Counted from the stretch's first letter, positions 36,101 to 49,500 are shown. The stretch is 64,000 nt of DNA from Amyelois transitella (GCF_032362555.1 NC_083525.1:5007501-5071500); one strand, 5' to 3'. Notes: generated from the letters alone by a model not told the origin. Numbers and translations: made by a program.

Positions 36101-39100
36101 ATAACGTCTAATATCCATGGCCATTTCAATTGGGGAAACAAAACTGATTTAATCATATGATTAATACCACCACAGATAAAGTTTATTGACACATACATAC
36201 ATATGACGTTGCCTTTCCATTAATACCTAGTTGGAAATCCCAATTACCCTATATCTGAAACCGACGCATTTATTACATTCATTCATTCATTCATATGGTC
36301 ACGTCTATCTCCCTTGCGGGGTAGACAGAGCCAACAGTCTTGAAAAGACTTAATGGCCACGATCAGCTATTTATATATAGAATTGAGATTCAACTAGTGA
36401 CATTACTTTGGTATATAATAGCTTTTGCCAGTGTCGAATGCATAAATACCCATTTTTCCTGTTTTCGTGGCAATTTCGGGAAATTCATCCTGCTCTCGGA
36501 GAGCAGGTTATCTCTATACCAAATCCCTGCTTTTCTATAACCAGAAGCTTCGGCTGACCATCCGTCGATGAGAAAGTCCAATACCCTCCCTTGCCTTGTC
36601 TAGCCTTCCTTAACTTGCTTAGTATTTGCATCTATTACCTTGGCTTCTTCAAGCAACTCCTGATGCACAGCACTCCCACCTGTGTAAATCACTTCGAAGC
36701 TGCTAAAGTCACACCTATCCCTGGTGGCAGGATTGATCCAGGACGCCAATAGTGTAGGAGACATGATGCAAAACGTTGGCTGGGAAAAAATATAGCTTTC
36801 TTAGGATCTATTAACAAAATTTAAAGCAAAATATTGTTCCTTACAATATCACATACAGGCTTGAAGCACTTCACTATAGCGTATACCCGACGATATGATG
36901 AAAAAAAAATTAGAATCTTACCTTATACGTATTAATAACATGGTATGCGTGGTCCAAAGTCAGTGGTTCTGATGTGTGTAACCTGGTGAACCTCATTATA
37001 GGGGAGCTCAAGTAATTCAACATAGCCGTCATCCATTGCAGAGTGGTGCACACCATTGCCACCCGGGTGGGCGTGGGAAAGTTCGTAAAACGTGACCTGA
37101 AGGGAAACATTGTAAATCAACATCAGAAAACACGATTAACTAAAATATTAAAAACCAATTAATCCGAAAAATCTAGGGTTCATAAACATCTGTGGTGGCC
37201 ACTGAAATCACGCATAGAGTTTTGATCTAAACTAAAGAAATAAAACAAATACTTACTGGTTTACTCATTTTCTAAAAAAAAGAGAGTTTTATCTCTCGTT
37301 CTCGTTGGTTCGTTTTTTATGTAAAATACAGCCTGAATAAACCAGGATGTGTTGTTTGCTGATTACTTTAAAACCGAAAGCCAACTCGGAAAGAGCGATC
37401 TTAAGTTATTAAGGTATTAGATTCACTCAACTCAACTATTTAACAAAAAAATTATGTCGGTCTAAGAATCATCCATTTTGGAAATGGTAATTTTCTGTTT
37501 TCTATAGCATAACTAGCCATAAATAAGGTAAAGCTATAGCGTAATTCTTGTGTGAACAAGCAGCAGCCTTCGGTAGCCCCGTAGTCCCACTGGTGGTAAT
37601 GAACATTGATATAGTTTCTTCGGTATCAAAATCATTCGGCCTAAAAATAAATTTTAATTAAAACTTTAGTAAACAAGTAAACTACGAACTTTGTAAACTT
37701 ATCGACATTAACGTTTAAATTTTGTGAAGACTAAGATTTACTTACTTAAAATCTTCGATGGGCGAGTTATCTGAGTATTTCTTTATGAAATTCTGATAGG
37801 TCATAAATTGTTCTCCATGATCAAAGGTCACAATAAGCGGCTCCTGTCCTGCAGCTGTAAGCGCTTCAGTAGCTTCTCTTGTTTTATCACTCTTACAGAA
37901 AACTATTTTGGGTTTATTCACTTCAAATGCGCTTTTGAGTTCTACTGAAATATTTAAAATATATTTTAAAAATATTAAATTACTGCTTAAGATAAGTATA
38001 TAAGATACTGCTTAAATAAATAAAAATAGAAACTTCCTCCCGAAGAAGCGTGTGGATTACCTACATTTTTATCATGGACATCGATAAAACAATATGGAAG
38101 ATTAGAATCATAAAATGTGAGTCCAAGATGAAACTCTCAAATTGAAAAGTTTATCTTTAGCAAATTTAAAGCGTCAGCGTCAACAACTCTACCGAGAAAT
38201 ACCTTTCAAGTATAACAAACCCATAGGTATAAACATTAAATGTAAATTTTATATAACTAACACTCTTCGTCTATTTTAATTAGCACAAACATTTCTAACT
38301 TAATCAAAACTTAAAGAAAGTGTAATTTAGCAATTAATACTTTTATAAAATTCACACTTACAGACGCCCAAGCTCATATCAACAGGCGCCAGAACTACTC
38401 CAAGATACAACGCGGCATAAAATACTGCAGCCAAGTCGGAATAGTTGGGAGATATGAGGACTACGACGTCACCAACCCTGAGACCCATGTTCCTGAGGGC
38501 TATGGCGCATCGCACCGACCTCTCCAGGCCTTGCTGGAATGTCACAGATTCCCCCGTTGAACCATCAATCTGAAATATAAGCATTCATTCATTAATTACA
38601 CCTCACTACTCTGGAAGACGATTCGTTGAAGATCTCGTGACCGATAACTAGCAGACAAATGATCTAAGTTTTGGAGATAACATATTAATCTTCAAACCCC
38701 TAGACATAAACATTATAAACCAGCTAAGAGCTCTAGAGTTCAATCAATGGACATACATGCTTATACCATGTATATTAGGATTATTTATCACGTCTTCTAA
38801 CGTTACTCCCTGTTGCGTCCCCTTCACTCTCAAAGGAGCCCGGGGTATACTTATGACCACGAGCCTGAATTGGGTAAGTTAAATTTTTACCCGAAGCGAC
38901 GCCTATCTGACCAGCAACCTTTTCAGGAACATCACAACTAATAGAGACTTCCCTCATCGTAGTTTTCAGAGTAGTAAACATTAAGCAAAATATTTACCCA
39001 TGTACCTACATGCCGTTATCTTATACTTAAAGAAATAACAATTAAGGTAATTAAAAAAAGATGATACGTGGCATATCATAATGATAAGTACCTACGTGCA

Positions 39101-40556
39101 GTGATACATAATGAATATTTCCAGAAATACAGCTTATTACGAATTTTATTTAATTAGGTACTTACATTAGTTTTTTCATAGAGAAAAATGTGCTTTGGAG
39201 TCCTATAGAATAAATTTTCTTCTTAAAACAGAGTTTAGCCAATTATAGCCGGGATACATAATGAATATTTCCAGAAATACAGCTTATTACGAATTAAAAG
39301 GAGAGTGTGGAGGGAAAGGTCGGAGTGAGAAGACCTAGACGAACGTATCTTGATCAAATTAAGGACGTCCTGGTAAAGGGTCAGGTCAAAAGTACCCGAA
39401 ACCGCCGAGCTTGCATGAAGAGAGTTATGAATGTGGATGAAACGAAGGAAATATGCAGAGATCGTGGCAAGTGGCAAGAGGTAGTCTCTGCCTACCCCTC
39501 CGGGAAAGAGGCGTGATTTTATGTATGTATGTATATAGATTACTAGAGGCCGCCCGCGACTTCGTCCGCATGGAAACCCTATCAATACCGCGGGAACTCC
39601 GGGATAAAAAGTATGTTATTCTGGGTCTTCTGCTTTTGTCGTCAACATTCTTTGTCACTCTACAAGTTTCATCGATTCAGTAGTTTTTGCGTGAAAGAGT
39701 AACAAACACCCATACTGACATCCTAACATACTCACAAACTTTCGCATTTATAATATTAGTAAGATATTTGTTAAATTTTTATTGTCACAGAAAAATATCA
39801 GTTAAAATCAGATAAGGATGATTGATCGATATACATTTAAACATCGCGGTCGTGGAGTTTACCCCCGGCATTGCGGGTTTCACATCACATCAGGTAAACC
39901 GAACTCTGCTTAACTGCTTTAAAACTTTCTTGAAATCTGTAGCTCTGAACGCGCAAAAAATGTAAAATGATACCAAGACGAGTCTTACTCTGTGAAAAAG
40001 TTATCAAACTGCACGCTCAGAAGTTACAACCTCTACACTACTAGGTATATGAAAAAGTGATCAGATGTTTTCAAGACAGATCTTCACAAACTCCTTCTAC
40101 CTCTTCATATAGTATTAGTATACTTAAAGACTCCAATCCAATCAGAAATTATTATATTTGCATTATGTCCTGACCGGGGTACGACCCCTTTCGATCTTCG
40201 AATCGACCTTTGGTTCAGAAGCGATATTCAGTCAGTTTCCTATATAAAATTAACTAAAGAAAAGGTAAGTATGAAAACTAAAGTGCGGGAAAGAGAGACC
40301 GCTGTGTCCACCATTGGGCTAGTGTGGGCATAATACATCCCAAATTTTGCCAACAGTATTTTGAAAAGGATAAATTAAAATTTATGGGAAATAATACCTG
40401 CAGTACAAAATCCGGGGCATCTTTCAAGCTCTGCAGGATGAGTTTGCCCAAGTGGAACCTGTCCCCGGGTATCCCGGACTGGGCGACCACCCTCGCAGCC
40501 AGCTCATTGATGTGAAGAAGCGTTGCATCGTTCACACATCTTGGAGGCTTCGTCAT
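33169..40556 (-). CDS. Acyl-CoA synthetase / luciferase-like ANL ligase, paralog 2 (551 aa, 11 exons)
   Basis: Same family and predicted reaction as ACS1. Exons: 40398-40556, 38362-38569, 37746-37944, 37518-37640, 36922-37096, 36639-36779, 35754-35879, 34960-35043, 34219-34365, 33598-33763, 33169-33296 (1656 nt). Exon lengths and phases are identical to ACS1. Motifs: TSGTTGLPK (205-213), TGGSAVHQE in exon 6, YGMSE (exon 7), WFKTGDLFYRDE (exon 9), VERMK hinge, and PLTTTSKAHR with catalytic-type Lys535. Ends MHRE with no PTS1. Exon 4 has a GC donor (ATG|GCTAGT) where ACS1, 3 and 4 have GT. Without it the frame is lost, so either GC-AG splicing occurs or the allele is damaged. Exons 1-2 are nearly identical to ACS3 while later exons are not. 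A TTTAAG acceptor-like site precedes the ATG. Confidence 0.9.
34395..34445. repeat. Hairpin, 21-bp stem with one mismatch
   Basis: AGTTGAGCTATATAATATATT (21 nt, 34395-34415) pairs with 34425-34445 across a 9-nt loop. In ACS2 intron 8, 30 bases upstream of exon 9. Confidence 0.8.
35277..35315. repeat. Perfect hairpin, 16-bp stem
   Basis: CTTAATTTTGGCGATT (35277-35292) and AATCGCCAAAATTAAG (35300-35315) flank the palindromic loop GCTAGCT. In ACS2 intron 7. Confidence 0.9.
35535..35738 (-). mobile_element. SINE family B copy with tRNA-like head, in ACS2 intron 7
   Basis: On the minus strand from 35738: GAGCGTCGGTGGTCGAATCG with an A-box-like core, then GGTTCAAGTCC as B box, then the SINE-B body to CTCACCGTAAGAGCACCGG (plus reading). 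The head begins only 15 bases from the exon 7 splice donor at 35753. Confidence 0.8.
36275..36410 (-). repeat. Repeat C copy in ACS2 intron 6
   Basis: (ATTC)n, then ATGGTCACGTCTATCTCCCT, TGCGGGGTAGACAGAGCCAA and CAGTCTTGAAAAGACT: the 3' end of repeat C in minus orientation. Confidence 0.75.
38787..38960 (-). mobile_element. SINE family B fragment in ACS2 intron 1
   Basis: CTAACGTTACTCCCTGTTGC, AAAGGAGCCCGGGGTATACT, TTTTTACCCGAAGCGACGCC in consensus order. No head. Confidence 0.65.
39103..39295. repeat. 43-bp perfect direct duplication
   Basis: GATACATAATGAATATTTCC... ...CTTATTACGAATT occurs at 39103-39145 and again at 39253-39295, separated by 107 bp. The second copy abuts a LINE 3' fragment. 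Confidence 0.9.
39296..39538 (+). mobile_element. LINE 3'-end fragment in ACS2 intron 1
   Basis: Very close to the end of the LINE at 61675-62930. The last 69 codons of its ORF are still open (39307-39516: PRRTYLDQIKDVLVKGQ..., ending SGKEA), then GCGTGATTTTATGTATGTAT. 5' truncated and probably recent. Confidence 0.88.
39540..39780. repeat. Interspersed repeat D copy
   Basis: ACTAGAGGCCGCCCGCGACT then TCGTCCGCATGGAA, ending CTTTCGCATTTATAATATTA, a layout repeated at 47648-47870 and 56731-56995. Class unresolved. Confidence 0.65.
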
Positions 40557-41045
40557 TGTGCTTAAATTAAAAAAGGTATTAGATACCTATTCAATTTTTC
40601 ATAAGATAATGTCGCTTTCATTTGCAAATGATATAATGATAACACTAGGGGTAAAACGGCTTAGTGCCCGCCGAACTTATAAAAAATTCTAGGTTATGGT
40701 ATTTTTATAGTGTTACCTATCATCATCCCTAGCGTTACTTGCCGCTTGCAACCTCACCTCTCTGGAGTCTAGTTCGTTGTCGGTCTATGCGGTCTATAAT
40801 CTCCATCCTAGATTGAATATGTCAGATTATTATCTATTTTATATTCTGTACCTGGGTGTTCGAGCGGTGCTTGTTGGACTTCAGATAATACATAAAAATT
40901 AATAAAAAATACACCAAAAAAAAACTGAAACCCATCAAAAGTAGTACTTACCTATGATGACAAGATTGACAACGGTCTTAAATCAATACAAATTAGATAA
41001 TAACGTCATAATATAATAGATACATAATAATTAAGTTTCAATTTT

Positions 41046-41098
41046 GACATTCGATTAAATTTCAAAATTCGATTAAATTTCAAAATTCGATTAAATTA
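41046..41098. repeat. Tandem repeat, 18-bp unit, about 3 copies
   Basis: ATTCGATTAAATTTCAAA repeats nearly exactly, ending in GATTAAATTATA. Confidence 0.8.
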
Positions 41099-41234
41099 TA
41101 TTTTTATTAATATAAAAAAGTGACACCTTTTATTATGACATCATCATGCGAACAAAAAACTCAGGCATGACGTTTGGGAGTCGTCCAAAAATGTGTTATA
41201 TACCTACTTCGTTATATCTGAGGCAGTTTTTTGT

Positions 41235-41288
41235 ATATAAAACATTGGTGGAATAATCGCGTCAGATTATTCCACCAATGTTTTATAT
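41235..41288. repeat. Perfect hairpin, 23-bp stem, 8-nt loop
   Basis: ATATAAAACATTGGTGGAAT-AAT (41235-41257) and its exact complement at 41266-41288 flank CGCGTCAG. Confidence 0.93.
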
Positions 41289-42892
41289 GTTGTTAAACTA
41301 CTCGTAAGTTAAAAAACATGAAATCAAAAATTAGTTAGATAAAGTCATCAAAGCATTATTAAAATGTGAAACAATAATAACTTTATAACGTACCTTTATT
41401 CTTTTATAATTATCTACTCTATTTTGCCACACTTTCCGTTATTTATTTAAACAAATTTTATGGAACACAATATTTTTGTAAATATCAACTTAGAAGACGT
41501 ATAGGTACAACTAAATAATTACGCTACTTTAATTAATTAACTTTATCTTCGTACTGAAATAAATTTTGAGTAACAAAACTTTATTTATACAATTCAATTC
41601 AAAATCTTTATTGCATTATCATAAAGTACATCATTTGAATTACAGACACTGCTTATAGAAGACTGTTTACTCGCGCGCGATTTTTCCCATTATGCCGGTT
41701 GCGATTTCGTCATGATACTATAAGTATCATTGTTGAATAAATTGCGTAACGAAACTGATAAGGAAAATAAACAAACTTTACCAAACAGATATTAATAGTG
41801 GGTATATCTAGTCAAACTATCTAGTTGAATACGGCAAACAAAAACTCTTTATTGATATCATCAAGTGTGTGTAATTTCATTTATTAACTAGCTGTTGCCC
41901 TAGACTTCACACCTACCTTAATATTTTACTGTAAATCATAAAGTACATAAGTCCTAGACGAACGTATCTTCATCAAATTAAGAACGTTCTGGCAAAAGGT
42001 ACTGTTTGAGTTATTAATTATTTTCATATTTATTTAATAATGATATAAGACTCTTTTATTATGTTTACTTAATAATTTATTTTATTTCATTTTCTAAGTC
42101 AACGAAAATGCTCTTTGTTTGTATTTCACGATAATCCTAGAATATTGAATTCGTTTAAAAATGGGCATATGGCATGAAAATCAAACTGGCGAACCTAAAC
42201 TTGCTATTGTAAAGATATACATTCATAATATTGCAAAATTTTATAAAAAAAAACTACAAGATAAATACTTAAAATCATCAAAAAATTATAACATATTTAT
42301 AAAAAAAAATATATCTAGTTAATTAATTATGAAATTAGTACCTAAACTAAACTAAGACTAAAACATCAAATACTTATAAGTTGAAGTCGATAAAAAAATA
42401 AAGAAGAGATTTTGTTCTTATTTATAATAATTACAATTTGCGCGTATCTTGCTTGTATTATTTCAGTAACTGTTAATATAAACACACGTCTTCTTTATGT
42501 TCTCATTATTTAAGGTCGTGGGTTTTCATAATTGTAAAATAATTGTTTATTTTGTCATGTCTTTCATTTGATTTTAATTGAGGCCATATTTTATAAAGCC
42601 CGTTCTTAAAAATATTGCGTCTATTCCAACTTATTATTGTCATAATAGTCGTAAATTAAGTATTTATTATTTAATTTGAGTAATTATAATACATCACTTC
42701 GGCCCCGACGATTTGAATGCAGACGTCCTCTCTCTTTTTCTATTCTTGGCAGTCTTTTGCCCATATCATATTATCGACCCTGGGTCCCCATCAAGAACTC
42801 GCCTAGTCCAACAGTCTATCTGAGCAATGTGTTTAAATCCCTGTAATTGGGGCAATTCACGTACGTTAATACTGCATATGCATATTCTTCTA

Positions 42893-43097
42893 CATACATA
42901 CATACATATAATCACGTCTATATCCCTTGCAGGGTAGGCAGAGCCAACATTTTTTGTGAATACTAAATGTAGAATTGAAATTCAAATAGTGACAGCGGTT
43001 GCTTGCCTATCGCCTAAAAGAAGAATAATAAGTAGATTAGGCTTTCTCTTAGTCGCCTTATACGACATCCGTTGTAAAGATATGGAGTGGTCCTAAT
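42893..43097 (-). repeat. Repeat C copy
   Basis: (ACAT)n TATAATCACGTCTATATCCC, TGCAGGGTAGGCAGAGCCAA ... GGAGTGGTCCTAATC: minus orientation, nearly complete. Confidence 0.8.
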
Positions 43098-43523
43098 CAA
43101 AGTGTGTGTGGCCCACCCGACACTTGTCTTCTATCTCACTCTATCGGTTTGCTCGCATAACCTCAGATATAGGAAGAAAGATAAGCTAAAATGTAAAGCT
43201 TTATTAAGTAAAAATAAAAAAATAACAAAGAAATTCCCTCGTGGAAATAATCGTAGCAGATGTATTTGCTTTTTAGCCGTAGATTAGTTTTAAGTTAAGC
43301 TGTAACCGTGATGTTTCTACTGAATACTGCCTTTAAATAAATTTTACGGCCAATATCTGCTTATAAATACCTACTAAATGTGACGATAGAGAGTGAAATA
43401 AAATGAAGATTTAAAAAAAAATTAATTAAAAAAAATCTTTTAGTACATAACTACATAGAACTAGTTCTCATATAATACACCAAATAAAAAATATTTTTGA
43501 AGCAACTGCTTTTTAATATTTTT

Positions 43524-46500
43524 TCATTCCCTGTGCATGGTGATTGCCATGTCTTGAAGCTTCATCCGATGTACTTTGGAGGTGGCTGTCAGTGGAAAAG
43601 AGTCCAGGAAGACCACACCACCTCTCAACTGCTTTCCGTCTGATAGTGAACCTAAGAAAAAACGTATTACAAATACAAATTATGTTGATAACAGTTGCGA
43701 GCGAATACGCTATCGGTATAACAAATATAATTTTAAAGAAGTATTCAAATAAAAAAATAATGATATGTAACATTATTGTCTTTTCATATATTAGGGTTCC
43801 GTACGTCTGAATACAAAAACGGAACCCTTATAGGATCACTCGTGTGTCTGTCCGTCCGTCGCTTACAGTCAATTATCTCCGAATCTATTAGACCGATTAA
43901 GTTGAAATTTAGTACACATATCAATTCCTGTGACCTGAGCAGATGAAATCTGTATATGGGAGGTCATTTTAGGGGGGGAAACTTGGGGTTGAAAACTGCA
44001 TCGTGTGGCATATCAAATGAAAGGTCTTGTTGAGAAGATCTTAAATGTATTTTTTTGTAATTTTAAAATAAATAGTTTCCAAGATATTCAAGAAAATAGA
44101 CGAAAATTGACCATTCCCCCCCCCCCTTATCTCCGAAACTACTGAACCTAAAATTTTGAAAAAAAATACAGAAATTAGTTTTCTCTTATAGATTATAGGA
44201 AAACCTATAAGAAGTCCATGATATTAAAATAACATGGTAAATCACTCAATATTGTGCGTACCAACTTACATTTTTTTTAGTTACCACAAACAAATTTGGG
44301 TCAGATTTAAAAAAACATGATAGGTAATATCGTACGGAACCCTCTTCACGCGAGTTAAACTCGCACTTGTCCCCTTTTTAAAATGTTATAATTACTCCAT
44401 CTTTCGAGTACAAAGTCTGAGATAAAAAAACTTATATAGGAGGCAAAATACGCGTGAAGCTAATAAACTATTCTCATCCTTTTACACCAACCATCCGTAT
44501 GTATGGCTTTATAATGGAATTGGGATTCAAATAGTGACAAGTTGCTAGCCATTTATACGAAGGATCCAAAGTTTATTACCCCATCCCTTAGTCTCCATTT
44601 AAGACATTCATGGGAAAAAAGATGAAGTGGTCCTATTCTTTAGTGCCGGGACATATATGCACGGCACATATATAAATATCGTGTAAAAATCAACCGTACT
44701 TTTAACCATATCCTTGAGATCCTGCGCAGTGACATTGCTGTCTGGTTTACGGATTACGAATGCAACGGGCAGGTCCCAACTGTCCAGATCTTGCATGCCA
44801 ACGACCACCACGTCTTGAACTCCTGGGTGTTTCAATATTACACTCTCTAACTCGGCTGGTGATATCTGAAACATTCGTGGGCCATTCAGCAGGTACAATT
44901 GGGAGATTCGCCGTAAGAGCGTCGATTAGTATTCAAACTAATGTACCTACATAACTTCGAAAATAGCCATCGGTAAATGGCCGAGGTGGGATTAGAATAT
45001 CTACCCTTATGCGCTTAATTATCAGGTTCATAAATGAAACAACTCGTATATTTATTTTGTCTGTACTCGAAAAGCGCAAAAACTATTATGTGTTTTTTTA
45101 TATATATTACGCTCGGTCCAACAGTTACGATAAACTAACAAGATCGATGAACATATTTACCTTATGATTTTTATATTTTAAAATTAGTTTTAATCTATCC
45201 ATGAAGAAAAAGTTCCAATGTTCATCCCTGTAGAATAAGTCGCCAGTTTTAAACCATTTATCAGCAGTAAATGCGCCCTTAGTAGCTTCTGGATTGTTGT
45301 GATAGCCCTGCAAAATAGTAAACCATAGAAATCGTAATAATATTGGGCAGTATATCGCACCTTCGGTCCAACAAAGTTACAAATAGCCAAAGTTGCAAAA
45401 ACGAACTAAGTATGCCAAGTTGTTTTTGAATCATACCTTTACTTGGGGCAACAAAAACATCCGCGAAAGAAAACAATTATTATTGCAAAGATGTTAAACC
45501 TACGATAAATAGTAATCTAGAAATGAACAAATACATGAGAAAAAAAAATTAAAAGTCTTCTCCTGTAAAATTAAAAAAAGAGTCGTTGTGACTTTGTTGC
45601 ACCCAAGCTGCGATATATAAAACAACACATTGGAGAGTCCCAAGGGCGTAGCTAGTTAACTAAATGAAGTGGAGGGGGGCAGTAGCTAGGATTCTAACTA
45701 GTAATTTTTACATTATACTAATCCTATCTCTACTACACCGATGTATTTGTTCAATCCATCTCTCTCTCTCATTAAAAAAAGGCCATGATGGGAATTTATT
45801 AGAGTCAAAAAAACAGCCGATGTAAAATAAGCAAAATATGTTGACAGGATGTAAAGAGTACTAACAAGTAGTTGACAGACCCAGGCTCAGATTTTAAAAT
45901 AGGTCGTCGTTTTAGGGATTGTTGTTACAACCATTGCCATCTAAAAAATGAATACAGCCAGTAGTAACATGTTTACGTTTGGGCCGGATTATTTGAAATA
46001 GAATTCATTATATGTGCCGTGTGATTCCCGACACCATTACAAAAAAGAATAGGACCACTCCATCTCTTTCCCATGGATGTCGTAAAAGGCGACTAAGGGA
46101 TAGGCTTACAAACTTGGGATTCTTTTCTAGGCGATGGGCTAGCAACCTGTCACTCTTTGAATCTCAATTCTATCATTAAGCCAAATAGCTGAACGTGGCC
46201 ATTCAGTCTTTTCAAGACTGTTGGCTTTGTCTACCCCGCAAGGGATAAAGACGTGACCATATGTATGTAAGTATGAATTCATTATAACAGCGGACGGTTA
46301 GGCATTATAAGAGTTGCGGGCGTAGATGTAAGTTTTAGATGTTTTCGCATGGTTAGCAGTTCAGCACTCAGCTCAATTTAGCTTTATCATATATAGAAGA
46401 AACCGCTGACAAGACAAGGGTAATCTGTGGCTGGCCATCAGAAACATTGATGCCTACGGTGGATTTACTTCTAATAACTCTTACGACACGCATTACGGTA

Positions 46501-49500
46501 ATAGTAAAAATAATTTAAGTGACCTTCTCGTGAACCAAGCGGGCACAAAATAGTTAAGAAGAATATTTATAAACACAAAATAGATGTACTTAAATGAAAT
46601 TTATGGAAGTGAACAATTACTTACTTTTATCAGGGCAGGGCCTTTTACCCACAACTCTCCTTTAACATTTGGTTCTATTATTTCTTTCTGAGTTTCAACA
46701 TCTACAAGCTGTAAAATATTTTGTAAAAAAAGAAAGTTAATTTACAGATTAAATTTACTTCACCGACAAGAGCTCTTAAATATAAGAAGAAGTCAGTCCG
46801 CTTTCAGCATGGGTTACAGTCAAATATTCAATTATTCATTGTAGCTATGTCAAACTTTACGTTAAACTGTTTTAATCTTAACCCAATGTATACTTGGAAA
46901 AAAAATATTTTGTCCCATGCAGGCCTTAAACTATTGTATTGATTGATTTGATAAACAAAAGTACATACATTACATAAGTACATACATATAATCATGTCTA
47001 TACCTTGCGGGGTAGACAAAGCCAACAGTCCCGGAAAGATTAATAGGCCACGTTTAGATGTTTGGCTTAAATATTAAAAGCAAATTAATCAAAATTGCCA
47101 CAGTCATTGGCACATCATCATTGTACATTTTATTTTCTTTTTGTAAATTTTTTCATGTTTCCCTTTGTTAATATGTATAATGATGCAAAGAAGTATGACT
47201 TACATACATGTTACTGACACACATATTAGAAAAATGTGAATACTCACACGATACTGATGGCAGCCAATAGGCTGCCCACAGGAACCCAGAGACGGGTACC
47301 GACAGTGGAACGCGTTGCCACATAGCTCGCTCATGCCATAAATATTACAAATCTCCGTTTCTGGCATCGCTTTCTATAACCAATACACATAATATAGGTA
47401 ACCAATCTACCACCGACGCCCGACACCTTCATAGCATGTAGCATTCTTATTGTAGTACACACGGCCCAGAGATACCTGGGCCACCTTCTATACACCAATC
47501 AAGGTGAGGTAGCACAACCATATTTTGAGCCCACCGTACTTTTCATTGGGTAAAAATGAGGAAAAAAGGTGAAATCTTAAGCATTTACAGTACAGTTAAA
47601 ACCTTTTACAAAATTAGAGGCAATATATTTTACACGGGCTTTATATTATACCTACTAACTAGAGGACGCCCACGACTCCGCCCGCGTTATTCAAGAAACC
47701 CGTTTATTTCTTTCCCCGCTGGAATTTTGGGAAATTCTTTCTTAGCGGATATCTGCATCATAATAACTAAGTATCTGTACGCCAAATCTCAGCCATATCG
47801 GTCCAGAAGTTTGGGTTGTACGCTGTAGATCAGTCAGTCACCTTTGCGTTTAATATATACCATTATATAAGTAGGATAAGTTCACCTTCGCATCGTCAAG
47901 CAACTCCTGGTAAACATGGCTTCCTCCAACATAAATCACTTCGAAACTAAAGTTACACTTATCCCTGGTGGCGGGATTGATCCACGATCTCAATAGTGAA
48001 GGAGACAGAAGACAAAAAGTTGGCTGAAACAAGATACCTATTAATATGAAGATTAAGATATCCTTAAAATAAATATCATAAATAAAATAACAAATAACTA
48101 AGAGAGTAGGCAGATTCATCAAGTGTAGCTTTAAAAGTTTCAGAGGACAGACGAGAGTCGTTTCGTGTAAAATCCTGACTTACCCAATCCAGGATCATGG
48201 TCAAAATGCGCTACCCGGATTCCTTTCCAGAGAGGTCAGGATTTTACCGGGATTAACGCCTGGAGAAATAAGAAGAGTATGTAAATAAATACATTATTTA
48301 TCTCATCTTACTTCTCCTGATCCTTCCTACTCTCCCAGAGACACAATTTCTAAGTCTTTATTTACGAAATCAAAAAAACATTAATAAAACAAAATTACCT
48401 TATACGTGTTGATAAGATGGTATGCGTGTTCCACGGTCAGTGGTTGTGACGTGTGTAATCTGGTGAACCTCATTATTGGCGAAGTTAAATAGTTCATTAC
48501 TGCAGTGGTCCATTGCACGTTAGAGCAAACCATTGCTAATCTTGTGGGCGTGGGAAAATTCGTGAAACGTGACCTAAATAAATCAAACGGTGTACACCAA
48601 TCATCACAATTGATTGAAAGATGAAAATCCAATGGGAACAAGTTAAGTCAACCTGTAGATGGCCACAGGACGAAGTGATCATATTCTCATGTTATGAAAG
48701 CTTTTTGCCGTATGGATCCCGGCATCAATATAAAAAAGAATAGGACCTCTCCATCTCTTTCCAATGGATGTCGTAAAAGGCTTACGGATAGGCTCATAAA
48801 TTTGGGATTATTTTTATACAAGCGATGGGCTAGCAACCTGTCACTATTTGAATCTCATTTCTATCATTAGATCATACAGCTGTACGTGGCCTGTCAGTCT
48901 TTAAATTCTACCCTCAAGGGATACAGACGTGATTATATGGATGGAAGGATGGATGGATGAAAGCTTGTGCGAAGTAATACTTAAAGGAGAGATATATTTG
49001 GAGTAGAAGAGTTATATCCTCCTGGCTTTTATCTGAATTGCGTTTTCAGCTCTCAACGGAGCCGAGTCTTAGGTGCGCATATGAATAAGTTTCTAGATTA
49101 AAACGACCTTTCTCACCTCCGCAACCTCTGCAAGGAATCCTAACCCGTATCTAACCATGACAACACATCCAGTTATCTGGAATAGAAGAGTAACTTACCA
49201 CAAGTAAGGTACAACTACAGCATAATTTTTATGTGAACAAGCAATAGACTTTGGCAGCCCCGTAGTCCCACTAGTGGTCAGGAACATTGATATTGTATCT
49301 TCTGTGTTAAAATCATGAGGTCTGTAATGATACACAGCGATATTAGGCAAATATGTTGTATGTTACATTAAATATTTATTTAAAAATTTAGAATAGAAAA
49401 AAATATATAAGTTATCACTACCACCACTATTGTCAACCTTGCTCCTCCCAGTTCATAATGATAATCCGATTCCAGGTCCAGGAAGATGAATTAGGTATAG

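Larger units (their letters stand above)
40557..43523. other. Intergenic region between ACS2 and ACS3
   Basis: No gene. Contains SINE-B residue (40722-40830), an 18-bp tandem repeat (41046-41098), a perfect 23-bp hairpin (41235-41288), an internal LINE scrap (41956-42002) and repeat C (42893-43097). 42000-42880 is AT-rich with nothing recognised. Confidence 0.6.

Noticed and set aside
39307-39516. A small independent gene ending in SGKEA
   Set aside because: It is the C-terminal coding tail of a truncated LINE copy, nearly identical to the end of the frame at 61675-62919.
41046-41098. CRISPR-like spaced repeats
   Set aside because: The 18-bp units are contiguous tandem copies without spacers, in a eukaryotic context.
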